A DNA stretch of 64,000 nt from Mycobacterium asiaticum. Lineage in GTDB: Bacteria; Actinomycetota; Actinomycetes; Mycobacteriales; Mycobacteriaceae. Numbering within the stretch: the stretch's first letter is position 1; each line of letters starts with the position of its first letter. Under the pieces are notes generated by a model. It saw only the letters and a program-made list of their open reading frames with translations, was not told the DNA's origin and did no database searches. Position numbers and translations under genes: made by a program. Positions 34,742 through 43,078 of this stretch are shown here, piece by piece. The stretch is from contig NZ_LZMH01000073.1 of the NCBI RefSeq assembly GCF_001673635.1, forward strand, positions 1 through 64,000, read 5' to 3'.

Positions 34742-35431
34742 TCACGCCGGCTTGACGAAGTCCCGAGTGCTGGGAGCCATTTCGCGGCTGGTCAGCGCGA
34801 GAGCGGTTAGTGCGTCGAGGTCACGGGTCAGCTGTTGGTACAGCACGGCGGGCCCAAGCCATCTGCTCAACAGTCTGCGGAGTGCTGCTGGATTAGATGG
34901 CGGCTCGGGAGGGTCGAGCAGAACCGATTGCAAGGTGCGCACAGCGAGTTCGATGAGGTCGTCGATCGCATGTTGATCAAAGCCGTGACCTTCCCAGTCG
35001 ACGTCATATCGTCGAAACATCTCGCGTCCGAGGCCGATTGCGGCACCGCTGGTAAACGAGGCTGTCGAGCCGCCAGGTAACCGTGTCTCCAAGACGCGCG
35101 CCATCCGCGGGTCGTCGGCGAGTTCTTCGGCTGCGAACGCTACCCCTTCGACGACGGCAGCGGCCGGATTCTTCCAGCCACGCAAGTGGGTGGCCAAGCG
35201 ATCGAGAAACCCATTAGCAGCCCGGATTTGACTGCCAACCACTAACGCATCGGCCCCGGGAAAGTATCGGTAAATGGTCTGTCGACTCACTCCCAGAATC
35301 CGGGCCAGATCGCTGATGCGAACGGCGGCGAGTCCGCCATTTGCAACCAAGGAGTCAACCGCGTCCAGAATCCTGTTGACCGCTTCCTCGTCGGAGGTCG
35401 GCGTGTGACCCGACCATCCGTGGCTACGCAT
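34742..35431 (-). CDS. TetR-family regulator
   Basis: A 229-residue regulator with an N-terminal HTH (ILDAVDSLVANGGLAAVRIS, ILGVSRQTIYRYFPGA; about residues 20-63) and a large C-terminal ligand domain. It is divergent from the P450 gene with a 244-bp gap, so control of the P450 is likely but no clear palindrome was found. The 285 bp after the sigma gene, on its other side, contain no gene. Confidence 0.88.
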   Translation of the reverse strand: MRSHGWSGHTPTSDEEAVNRILDAVDSLVANGGLAAVRISDLARILGVSRQTIYRYFPGADALVVGSQIRAANGFLDRLATHLRGWKNPAAAVVEGVAFAAEELADDPRMARVLETRLPGGSTASFTSGAAIGLGREMFRRYDVDWEGHGFDQHAIDDLIELAVRTLQSVLLDPPEPPSNPAALRRLLSRWLGPAVLYQQLTRDLDALTALALTSREMAPSTRDFVKPA

Positions 35432-35675
35432 GGAAAAAATCCATTGTTATGCTCCGAGCCCTCCCAGGCGTGACAATTTCATGCTGAACGTATGGCGGTG
35501 CCGGTCCGAGGGTCAAGACCAACCGGCGGGTTTGGGCGGACTTTGGCACTTGGCGGATCCAATGCGGGCGACTACGACACAACATTGAGAGTCCCGATGT
35601 CTTGTCACATGCTGCCGGCTCTGGTGTGATACCCCAAGGAACCGTCCGCGGTTCCAGTGCACCGGGAGGACGCCC

Positions 35676-36878
35676 ATGACCACAAGTGCGGCCAGCGACA
35701 TTCGATATGACCCATACGACATCGGGCTTCTTGCGGATCCCTATCCCACGTTTCGGCGGCTCCGCGAGGAGTCGCCGCTGTACTACAACGAGCAGTACGA
35801 TTTCTATGCGCTCAGTCGTTTCGATGACGTGAGTCGTGCCCTGGTCGACACCGACACCTTCAGTTCAGCCCGCGGCATGATCCTCGAAGTGATCAAAGCC
35901 AACATTGAGATACCGCCTGGCATCATTGTTTTCGAAGATCCACCGCTCCACGACATTCACCGAAAGTTGCTCTCGCGGGTGTTCACTCCCCGCAAGATCG
36001 CAGAACTCGAGGGAAAAGTTCGTGCGTTTTGCGCACAGTGTCTCGATCCTCTTGTCGGTACAGGACGTTTTGATTTCATCGCGGATCTCGGCGCCCAGAT
36101 GCCGATGAGAGTCATCGGGATGCTGGTCGGCATCCCCGAGCAGGACCAACAACATGTCCGGGATCGCTCAAATGCGTCGTTGCTTACCGAGGCTGGCCAA
36201 CCCATGACCTTGGCCTCGGAGGGCATCAACCACGACGAGGTCTTCGCCGCATATCTCGCCTGGCGCGCGGAACACCCCTCCGACGACATCACGACCGAGC
36301 TACTCAACGTCGAATTCGACGACGAGACAGGAGTCCGCCGACGGCTGACCCGCGACGAAATCCTGCTCTATATCGGTCTTATCGCTGCCGCGGGCAACGA
36401 GACTACGACCCGACTCCTCGGTTGGGCCGGAAAAGTCCTTGCCGAACACCCCGACCAGCGGCGCGAAATCGCAGCCGATCATCACTTGATCCCACAGACG
36501 ATAGAGGAGCTGCTGCGCTACGAACCTCCCGTGCCGCATCTGGCCCGCTACGTTACCCGTGATACCGATTGGCACGGCCATACGGTGCGCAAGGGCAGCG
36601 TCATGATGCCGCTCATCGCCTCGGCCTGCCGTGACCACCGCCAATTTCCGCCTGACGGAGACCGCTTCGACATCCATCGCCGGCCGCGTCAGCATCTGGC
36701 GTTCAGCGTGGGAGCACACTTCTGCCTTGGCGCGGCGCTGGCCAGGCTAGAGGCACGGGTGGCGCTCGAGGAGATCCTCAAGCGCTTCCCCGAATGGAAC
36801 ATCGATACCGACAACGCACACCTATCGTCCGCCTCTGCCGTCCGCGGCTGGGAATCGATGCCGGCGTTCGTTTCATAG
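35676..36878 (+). CDS. Cytochrome P450
   Basis: A 400-residue soluble P450. The I-helix motif is AAAGNETTTRLLG near residue 238, the ExxR core is EELLRYEPP near 276, and the haem ligand is Cys about 349 in FSVGAHFCLGAALARLEA. The CYP family number cannot be given from sight. GGGAGGA precedes ATG 35676. No ferredoxin gene is adjacent, so electrons must come from elsewhere. Its end lies just outside the mobile island, 53 bp before attL. Confidence 0.92.
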   Translation: MTTSAASDIRYDPYDIGLLADPYPTFRRLREESPLYYNEQYDFYALSRFDDVSRALVDTDTFSSARGMILEVIKANIEIPPGIIVFEDPPLHDIHRKLLSRVFTPRKIAELEGKVRAFCAQCLDPLVGTGRFDFIADLGAQMPMRVIGMLVGIPEQDQQHVRDRSNASLLTEAGQPMTLASEGINHDEVFAAYLAWRAEHPSDDITTELLNVEFDDETGVRRRLTRDEILLYIGLIAAAGNETTTRLLGWAGKVLAEHPDQRREIAADHHLIPQTIEELLRYEPPVPHLARYVTRDTDWHGHTVRKGSVMMPLIASACRDHRQFPPDGDRFDIHRRPRQHLAFSVGAHFCLGAALARLEARVALEEILKRFPEWNIDTDNAHLSSASAVRGWESMPAFVS

Positions 36879-36931
36879 GGCGTTCAGCGGGGAGGGCGTA
36901 ACGCCGGAACATGCAGCGGCTTTCCCAAAGC

Positions 36932-37021
36932 CATAGAAAATGGCCCCCAGGCTTGCGCCTGAGGGCCATTTCCGCTGGTAGCGGGGACAGGATTCGAACC
37001 TGCGACCTCTGGGTTATGAGC
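36932..37021. repeat. attL, left 90-bp direct repeat of the mobile island
   Basis: Bases 36932-37021 are identical to 50694-50783. The repeat contains the 3' 46 bases of the initiator tRNA (minus strand, from the anticodon loop to CCA) and its terminator hairpin. The tRNA copy here stops after GGGTTATGAGC and is not functional. This marks the left junction of an element integrated at the tRNA-fMet gene. Confidence 0.93.
36937..36972 (-). terminator. Copy of the tRNA-fMet terminator at attL
   Basis: ATGGCCCTCAGGC, loop GCAA, and GCCTGGGGGCCAT followed by TTTT on the minus strand form a 13-bp stem with one mismatch. In the present arrangement it can end transcription leaving the island leftwards and also, as a symmetric hairpin, the P450 transcript. 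Confidence 0.7.
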
Positions 37022-37137
37022 TACGGGCCAGGGGGTTTTGTGTGTTCGCGTGATCTCATTTGTGCAGGTCAGCAAGGGTTGGGTGTTCGGGTGGTTGCGC
37101 CGTGTTGCGCTGATTTGGGGTGGTTTCGCGGAGTTTG

Positions 37138-37158
37138 GTTCCCAAATCTATTCCCAAA
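37138..37158 (+). repeat. Candidate integrase arm-binding sites, left end
   Basis: GTTCCCAAA (37138-37146) and ATTCCCAAA (37150-37158) lie 12 bases apart just inside attL. Matching copies lie just inside attR in the same orientation. Such direct repeats flanking the core are typical arm sites of tyrosine integrases. Confidence 0.55.
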
Positions 37159-37307
37159 TACGAGCCTGCACGCGCGCCTAACTCCGGAGGCTGACGAGCA
37201 CGGTCGACTACTCTCGCCGAACTTGGACGAACTACCACAATTTGTCATCGGTGCTTTGTAGTGTCACACGGCAGACCCAACGACAACGACGTCAGAGCGG
37301 GGGCATC

Positions 37308-39011
37308 GTGACTGCACAGCCTGGTTGGTACGCCGACCCGTGGGGCCACGCCGAGGTGCGTTGGTGGGACGGTGCGCAGTGGACGCCTTGGACGCACCCA
37401 CCAGCGCCGCCATTGCCAGCGGCAACGCCCGCGCCTGGCCCTCTCCATGTTGAGGATGGCGGCGCCGAAGCAATTCGATCGGTAGCCAATAGACCGGGCG
37501 AAATTTGCGACGGACTCGCAACCCTTATTGCCGGAGCTGAACGTTTGACAGTGGTCGATGTAGAGACTACAGGGTTATATCGCAGCGACCGGATCGTCGA
37601 AATCGCCATCGTTACAATGGATTCCACCGGCAGAGTCATCGAAGAATTTGACACCCTGGTCAACCCACTGCGCGATCCGGGACCGACCTGGATACACGGT
37701 GTCACCGCCTCGATGCTTACTGACGCTCCGACCTTTGAGGACATCGCCGAACACATCGCCGCCCGCATACATGGCACCGTTGTTGTGGCTCACAATCTTC
37801 GCTTCGATGCTCGAATGATCGACCAGGAATTCAGTCGGACCGGCGTGCAGATAGATTGGGGCACCGGCTTGGACACCCTGCAAGCCACCGGATGCAAGTT
37901 GGGCGTAGCGTGCGCTGAATACGGCATCCGACAGCAGGGCTCGCATCGTGCATTGTTCGATGCCAGGGCCACCGGACAACTGCTATTTGCGATCTGGGAA
38001 TCATTTACTCGCAAGTGCTTTCCAGTCGCGGTCACTCCCCTGCATCACGCACCCGCGAAGCGCATCTTGACGCGGGATGGATTCGCGCACGTGTCTATCG
38101 ACGTCCCCTATCTGGCCAGCCTGGCACGGGGGGTGCATGCCGACCCCGAAGTAGCCGCATACGTCAACTTGTTAGATCGAGCAGTCGCTGACCTCCAGCT
38201 CACGGCTACCGAACGAACTGAATTGGCTACTTTGGCAGCCGAACTCGGTCTGAACGAACGGTATCGGGAACGCGCACATCGCGAGTTCCTCAACGGGCTC
38301 ATAGATGCCGCGCTCGAAGACTCCATCGTCACCGACGACGAACTCGACCAACTGTGTCGGGTGGCAGCGTTACTCGAGCTAGATGCCGAGATGGTCACGC
38401 GGCGAACCAACCCGTACCGCCTCACCGATGACACCATCACCCTGGAACCAGGGTTACAGGTCTGCTTCACAGGCGCGGCGCTCGATGAGCTCGGCAATCC
38501 CATCGACCGAGAGGCCGTCCTTGAGCCCGAAGCCCGTTCCCGAGGACTAATCCCCAAAGACTCCTTCACCAAAGCCTGCGGGCTCGTCATCGCCGCCGAC
38601 ACTGCATCGCAATCCTCAAAGGTCAAGGCAGCGCGCCGATACGGTACGCCCGTCGCCACCCTCGCAGACTACCTCCGGGCGCTGGCTTCCGGCCAAGCTC
38701 TGCCCGTCACTCGGCTGACAACAGTCGGTATTGCACAGGTCTGCGGCAAGTGCGGTGATTCTTGGATGGCCGCACGTCGTTCTACCAACCCGATCTGTGC
38801 AGGATGTCGCGGCGGAGCGCGGACCTCTCCGTGGGTAACCAAAGGAACTGCACAACAATCGAATACGGCCACAACAAAGATTGCGCCTCCCGCCGTCGAA
38901 ACGCTGGTGTGCACCATATGCATGCGCACATGGGAGCGCGCCCGCACCCGCGGCCGCCCGCCAAAGCGGTGCCCCACATGCGCTGAGAGCAAAGCAGAGG
39001 CCCGCGCATGA
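37308..39011 (+). CDS. DUF2510-DEDDh exonuclease-BRCT-zinc ribbon protein
   Basis: A 567-residue multidomain protein. A DUF2510 motif is at the start (QPGWYADPWGHAEVRWWDGA). A DnaQ-type 3'-5' exonuclease follows with VVDVETTGL near residue 82, AHNLRFDA near 161 and HRALFDARAT near 214, so all DEDDh residues are kept. A helical, TerB-like stretch spans about 270-360, a BRCT-like domain about 383-465 (LQVCFTGAAL to YGTPVATLADYL), and two CxxC zinc ribbons near 478 and 533. GTG 37308 is chosen, directly before the DUF2510 motif. It overlaps the next gene by four bases. Nuclease plus BRCT suggests processing of nicked or broken DNA; a defence role is inferred from the island. Confidence 0.85.
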   Translation: MTAQPGWYADPWGHAEVRWWDGAQWTPWTHPPAPPLPAATPAPGPLHVEDGGAEAIRSVANRPGEICDGLATLIAGAERLTVVDVETTGLYRSDRIVEIAIVTMDSTGRVIEEFDTLVNPLRDPGPTWIHGVTASMLTDAPTFEDIAEHIAARIHGTVVVAHNLRFDARMIDQEFSRTGVQIDWGTGLDTLQATGCKLGVACAEYGIRQQGSHRALFDARATGQLLFAIWESFTRKCFPVAVTPLHHAPAKRILTRDGFAHVSIDVPYLASLARGVHADPEVAAYVNLLDRAVADLQLTATERTELATLAAELGLNERYRERAHREFLNGLIDAALEDSIVTDDELDQLCRVAALLELDAEMVTRRTNPYRLTDDTITLEPGLQVCFTGAALDELGNPIDREAVLEPEARSRGLIPKDSFTKACGLVIAADTASQSSKVKAARRYGTPVATLADYLRALASGQALPVTRLTTVGIAQVCGKCGDSWMAARRSTNPICAGCRGGARTSPWVTKGTAQQSNTATTKIAPPAVETLVCTICMRTWERARTRGRPPKRCPTCAESKAEARA

Positions 39012-39577
39012 TTCAGAGCATCGCAGTCGTCAATGCTGCCACCGAAAAGGTGGCACTGTGGCACGTCGCTGTCGACAACGAAACGGCTGGAATGAGCCGG
39101 ATGTGTGGCGCTTGGGTGCTTGACGATGAGCCTCACAAGGTCGAGTTACTTACTCGGGACCGGTACATCGTCGCTACGCCTGCCGGCGCGGAAGCCCTGC
39201 GGTCCGCCAAGATCAAGCCAGCAGGCATGCTGGATCTAACAAAAATTGTCGACGCTGTTACTGCAGAGCGGGATCGACTGCAAAGCATTTACGACGCACT
39301 GCCGACATCACGGAAGAAAACCCTCGTTGCCCCCCGTTGGCCGTACATACCGTTCGCCATCGACCTCGCCAGCCCACCCATGGCGCAGGTGGCAGACGCC
39401 ACGGTGGCGATAACTCTCGGTGTGGCGCGTTTTCTCGAACAACTCGCGACAGCGTGGGCAGACGTCGAACGCCAACGCACAGCGCGCGACTACCTGACCG
39501 AGGGCACCGGAGGCCACGCCAAAGGAATTCGAGACCTCCCGCTCGAGATCTTGAGCGAGAGCATCCGATTCCAGTAA
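39008..39577 (+). CDS. Hypothetical partner protein of the DEDDh exonuclease
   Basis: A 189-residue protein coupled to the exonuclease gene by an ATGA overlap. It begins MIQSIAVVNAATEKVALWHV and has a beta-rich N-terminal half (WVLDDEPHKVELLTRDRY) and a helical C-terminal half (VAITLGVARFLEQLATAW). No membrane helix or known motif is seen. The overlap implies that the two products act together. Function unknown. Confidence 0.75.
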   Translation: MIQSIAVVNAATEKVALWHVAVDNETAGMSRMCGAWVLDDEPHKVELLTRDRYIVATPAGAEALRSAKIKPAGMLDLTKIVDAVTAERDRLQSIYDALPTSRKKTLVAPRWPYIPFAIDLASPPMAQVADATVAITLGVARFLEQLATAWADVERQRTARDYLTEGTGGHAKGIRDLPLEILSESIRFQ

Positions 39578-39628
39578 TTGCGAAAGCCGTTCGGCCCCGG
39601 GGGCATACAGAACGAGTAGCCGCGTGCT

Positions 39629-40576
39629 CTATGCCTTTAGTCGCTGCTTGGATCCCGCCTCGTAGCTGCGGTCGGTGAGGTAGCTGTGAAGGTAATCATC
39701 GGCCAAGAGACGTGGAATCTGGTGCCGGCGCTGGGGAGTTGGATCGAAGAGGAGGACCTTCGCGCCGTCCATCGTCGAAACAGGGATGGCGTAGTCGGGG
39801 TGGGACTCGACGAACTCCACCAGCTTCTGGGTCGTCAAGTTCTCGGCATATTCGGGGTCGGTCTGCACGAGCCGTGCGACGTAGGCCATCTTGGCTCTCA
39901 TGCTTGGGTCTTCCATCACCGCGTTCTCTAACGCTGTGAAGCCGTCAATCCTGACGTTCGCCGTCACTGCAGCCAGGGTCTCCCGGGCCAACTGGCGTGC
40001 CTTGTCAGCAGCATGCAGCTTGGTCTGGATCAGCGTCACACTGCTGAAGTAGGCGAATCCCGTGCAGGTGAACACGTCGAAACGCGGTTCGTAGTACAGC
40101 ACTTCAGCATCAATAGGTCGATAGATTCCGTCACGTGGTATCAATGGGATGCCCCGCGTCCTGCGAGTAGCGATACCGGCCCCTTTGAGGCGGTAGGCGA
40201 CGAGCTGGTTCGGCCCGACGCCTAGCGCGTGGGCCATCGCGACCGCTTGGATGCCACCTCCGTCGTTGGGAACATCGCCACGCCGGATCTCTGTATCTAC
40301 CGCAGCGAGCTCGGGGATTTCGCTGACGTTCTCTACAAGCACTTGAGATGAGTTGGTCTGGTAGGACGGGTCATAATCGAGAAATTGCTTCTGAGACAGA
40401 CTGGTAGCGACGCGCATGACGTCGTTGGCGACACCGGAAGCCATGTCGCTTTCTAAATCGAAGCGTGATACTTGAGCGCCAGCGAGCGCATCGCCGCGCA
40501 CCACAAAATTGCCAAGTGCCGCGTCCTGCGCACCGAGAGCATCGACGAGCGCCTCTCTAGCTGATTCAGCAGTCAC
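39629..40576 (-). CDS. kwaB: Kiwa defence protein KwaB (DUF4868)
   Basis: A 315-residue protein, the usual size of KwaB. The DUF4868 features are the middle beta region (VLYYEPRFDVFTCTGFAYF), the helix-rich part around KLVEFVESHPDY, and the family's C-terminal signature IPRLLADDYLHSYLTDRSYE then SK. GTG 40574-40576 overlaps the kwaA stop (GTGA), which excludes a longer start inside kwaA. KwaB is the cytosolic effector of Kiwa, which acts with the membrane protein KwaA to block phage DNA replication or late expression. Assignment is from motif memory, order and length. Confidence 0.78.
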   Translation of the reverse strand: MTAESAREALVDALGAQDAALGNFVVRGDALAGAQVSRFDLESDMASGVANDVMRVATSLSQKQFLDYDPSYQTNSSQVLVENVSEIPELAAVDTEIRRGDVPNDGGGIQAVAMAHALGVGPNQLVAYRLKGAGIATRRTRGIPLIPRDGIYRPIDAEVLYYEPRFDVFTCTGFAYFSSVTLIQTKLHAADKARQLARETLAAVTANVRIDGFTALENAVMEDPSMRAKMAYVARLVQTDPEYAENLTTQKLVEFVESHPDYAIPVSTMDGAKVLLFDPTPQRRHQIPRLLADDYLHSYLTDRSYEAGSKQRLKA

Positions 40577-41097
40577 GGTCGCCCCTTGAGTTGGATCGCT
40601 ACATCGTCCCCAAGATAGTGACATTCGAGCCGGCCGCGCTGCGGGATGTGATTGCGCCGTGACAAGAGCATGGTGATCACACCGTTATCAGCCGTCACCT
40701 CGTAAAGACGGAATCCGAGCAAGGCGAGTGTGGGGTTTAAGTGATAAAGGCCCGCGCGAACGTAGATCATCGCTAGCACTGCCACCATTGCCCACGCCGC
40801 CGCCACGGCAGAGCCCTTCGCGCCACCAAACAACGCAACAACCAGGGGCACAACGTAGCTCGAGGTGAATGCAAGCACCCGTTCATCGGCTCGCTTGACA
40901 ACAGTTGTTTCGACACTGCGCTGCTGGACTCTCGACAGACTGCGCAAGACCACGAAAAGTAGAAGCACGGCCGCCAACGACGCGGCCAAAATTAGCCAGC
41001 TGACCCAACCTAAGTCGTCGAACTTGAGGACCGCGAGCAGCGCCACCAACGGCGTGAACGCCGAGGCCAGTAAGCCAGCACCTACGAGTCGTCTCAT
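40573..41097 (-). CDS. kwaA: Kiwa defence membrane protein KwaA
   Basis: A 174-residue protein with four membrane helices (about residues 4-22, 30-50, 80-96 and 98-116) and a C-terminal cytosolic tail. The segment LNPTLALLGFRLYEV followed by MLLSRRN fits the KwaA pattern (NP-LLxxGYxxYEV). ATG 41095-41097 has AAGG about eight bases upstream. It is translationally coupled to kwaB directly downstream, as in known Kiwa loci. KwaA is thought to sense phage injection at the membrane. Confidence 0.75.
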   Translation of the reverse strand: MRRLVGAGLLASAFTPLVALLAVLKFDDLGWVSWLILAASLAAVLLLFVVLRSLSRVQQRSVETTVVKRADERVLAFTSSYVVPLVVALFGGAKGSAVAAAWAMVAVLAMIYVRAGLYHLNPTLALLGFRLYEVTADNGVITMLLSRRNHIPQRGRLECHYLGDDVAIQLKGRP

Positions 41098-41306
41098 ACG
41101 TTCGACCTTAGGGCCGACCACCGTCACTTATCTCAACCTGCGTCCCGTGGGCGCCCCCACCCCGAGCCCTCACCCCGCCACCACGTCCTTAGGCCGCCCT
41201 ATCTCCACTGCCTCCCCGAACATCACACCTCTTGCAGATAGGTCACGAAACGATAACGCAATTCCGTCCGTACGCAATGGCATAGGGTCTACTTACTATC
41301 GATTCC

Positions 41307-41714
41307 ATGGTCACCAAACAGTGCCCGCGGTGCGGCGCAGACATGCCAAATAGGACCTGGCCGCCTAGTCCCGGGCGCCCCTCGATCTGGTGCTCTCAGC
41401 AATGCCGGCGGGCGGCTTATGAGGAGCGGAGAGCCGCAGCGAACAGAGCAGTCGCAGTGCGCGTCAAGGTCGTTGAGAAGCCCGTCGAGCGCATCGTGGA
41501 GCGCGTCCGGTTCGAGACAAAGCAAGTTGAGTGCAGCCCGGCCGAGGCCGCTCAAATTGTGCTGGAGTCGCCCCGTGCATGCCGCACCGTGTTGGAAGCG
41601 TTGGCCGCAGAAGCCGACTCGGGACGCCTGACCGCCGCCGCGCACGCACCGACGCTGCGAGCGGCACAGCAATTACTCTCTTCGCTGAACCGGGCCCGGC
41701 TCATCCATGGTTAG
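41307..41714 (+). CDS. Zinc-ribbon protein of the integrative element
   Basis: A 135-residue protein. An N-terminal zinc ribbon (CPRCGADMP with CSQQCRRAAY) is followed by a basic helix and a helical C-terminus (ETKQVECSPAEAAQIVLESP). Small proteins of this type are common in the core of actinobacterial integrative elements near rep and int. It might bind DNA (inference). ATG 41307 lacks a clear Shine-Dalgarno. Confidence 0.7.
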   Translation: MVTKQCPRCGADMPNRTWPPSPGRPSIWCSQQCRRAAYEERRAAANRAVAVRVKVVEKPVERIVERVRFETKQVECSPAEAAQIVLESPRACRTVLEALAAEADSGRLTAAAHAPTLRAAQQLLSSLNRARLIHG

Positions 41715-42046
41715 GCCACGGCTAGTCGCAACGATTTGAGCCCTTGCAGCCGCCGAGGACGAATCCACGCCAAGCACAGTCGGCGCACCTGTGCGCTGTC
41801 AGTCGCAGTCCGAATACTGGCAATGCCGCTGCGAAGCAGCGTGTTTCGCGACGTTTCACTGCGTCCCGGCGGTAGCGGCAGTTTGGCTGTGTCGTAGAAA
41901 ATTCGTCGAAAAGATTTCACGCGGCCGTCGCGAAACGCGGTCAGGCGGACTTACCGTTTGACCATGAAACGAAGCGTGACGGATCGCCGCCCGGTGCAGC
42001 CTGCCGAAACTGCTGCCGGTGAGCAGTCTTCAACCCGCACTTCAGA
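41715..42046. other. Non-coding stretch before the rep-like gene, with an 11-bp inverted repeat
   Basis: No convincing gene is present in these 332 bases. GTTTCGCGACG (41843-41853) and CGTCGCGAAAC (41926-41936) form a perfect 11-bp inverted repeat 72 bp apart. This may be control or origin DNA for the adjacent rep-like gene. Confidence 0.5.
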
Positions 42047-42889
42047 ATGAGCTGGGAAGCGCTCGCGTGGGCCAAAGACTCAGAAATCTCCCAGCCGGTC
42101 GCAAAGTTCATTCTCGTCCTACTGGCAAACAAGGCAGATGAGAACTTCTCGTGCTATCCCTCCATCCGCACGCTGATGGCTGAGTCCGGCGCCGGCAGGA
42201 GCACGGTGTTGCGCGCGCTGAGCTTCCTAGAGATGCGTGGCTTCATGACGCGGCGCCCGCAGTTTCACGACTCGGGGGCTCGCCGCTCCACGCGCTATTA
42301 CTTGAATCACCCTCGCGCACAGAATCTTCCACCCGGTCCCGATCCGGGACCCCCTAGTCCCAATGTGGGACCCCCCGGTCCCGTGTCGGCACGGTCCCCG
42401 TCCCGCAGAGGGACGGGGACGGTGTCGGAGCGGCACCCTCCGGGGGTCCCAAATCGGGACCCCTTGAATCCATCAACCGAAACCCCTTCCGAACCGGGCG
42501 ACGCCGCGGCGCTGATCCTGCAGACCGTCGTCAGTTCGTGGAAGTTGAGGACCCGAAATGCGAACAGTCTCCTACCGGCGATCAAGTCCGCGCTTGCGGC
42601 CGGCTGGCCAGCTGCAGATCTCGCCGATTACTTAATTCAAAATCCACACGGGGCACGTGACCCGGTTCGCGTGCTAGCTCGGCGACTCACCGACGCCTGG
42701 CAGGCACCAGATCCTCCCGTGACCACGCTGCCCTGGTGTGGCGAATGCGAGGACGCGCATTCTCGCACAATCTCGATCAGTGACGCCGACGGAACGGAAT
42801 CTGCACGCTTTTGTCCACAGTGCAGCCCACAAGTCCACAGAGACCGATCATCCGTACAAGATTCCGTCAGACTTATGGAAAGGTGGTGA
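42047..42889 (+). CDS. Rep-like HTH protein of the element
   Basis: A 280-residue protein. The N-terminal winged HTH (about residues 12-85; KFILVLLANKADENFSCYPS, GAGRSTVLRALSFLEMRGFM) is the HTH_36-type domain of plasmid and phage replication proteins. A proline-rich linker (about 95-150) follows, then a helical domain and a C-terminal CGEC/CPQC zinc pair. The linker DNA holds clustered GGGACC and GGTCCC repeats, possibly an origin. It is followed in the same frame by the excisionase. Role as replication initiator of the excised element is inferred. Confidence 0.7.
   Translation: MSWEALAWAKDSEISQPVAKFILVLLANKADENFSCYPSIRTLMAESGAGRSTVLRALSFLEMRGFMTRRPQFHDSGARRSTRYYLNHPRAQNLPPGPDPGPPSPNVGPPGPVSARSPSRRGTGTVSERHPPGVPNRDPLNPSTETPSEPGDAAALILQTVVSSWKLRTRNANSLLPAIKSALAAGWPAADLADYLIQNPHGARDPVRVLARRLTDAWQAPDPPVTTLPWCGECEDAHSRTISISDADGTESARFCPQCSPQVHRDRSSVQDSVRLMERW
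42335..42461. repeat. Clustered GGTCCC/GGGACC repeats (iteron-like) inside the rep-like gene
   Basis: Within 127 bp there are four GGTCCC (42335, 42377, 42393, 42445) and three GGGACC (42346, 42367, 42456), several arranged as facing pairs. They fall exactly in the coding part for the proline-rich linker. Iterons inside rep genes are known in plasmids; here the function is inferred. Confidence 0.5.
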
Positions 42890-42907
42890 ATTACTCTGGA
42901 AAGCAAC

Positions 42908-43078
42908 GTGTTCAATGAACTACCCCTGCTGCTCGCAGTTCCCCACGCAGCGCAGCTACTGGGAATCAGCCGGGCCGCAGCCTATCGACTGGTGGCCTCT
43001 GACGAGCTGCCGGTTCGTCGACTAGGCGGCCGAATCTACGTCATAACGGCTGGCCTGCGCGAACTGATGGCGTCGTGA
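42908..43078 (+). CDS. xis: Excisionase (HTH_17 / MerR-like)
   Basis: A 56-residue protein reading FNELPLLLAVPHAAQLLGIS, then RAAAYRLVASDELPVRRLGG and RIYVITAGLRELMAS. This is the standard helix-turn-helix excisionase pattern. GTG 42908-42910 has GGAAAG upstream and follows the rep-like stop by 18 bp in the same frame. Its TGA overlaps the integrase GTG by four bases, which confirms coding. It would direct the integrase towards excision. Confidence 0.82.
   Translation: MFNELPLLLAVPHAAQLLGISRAAAYRLVASDELPVRRLGGRIYVITAGLRELMAS

Noticed and set aside
36976..37021. tRNA-Met gene at the left att site
   Set aside because: Only the 3' 46 bases are present; the 5' half is replaced by island sequence, so it is an att remnant.
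41711..41920. 69-codon minus-strand reading in the element
   Set aside because: No ribosome site, no recognised product, and it covers one arm of an inverted repeat.
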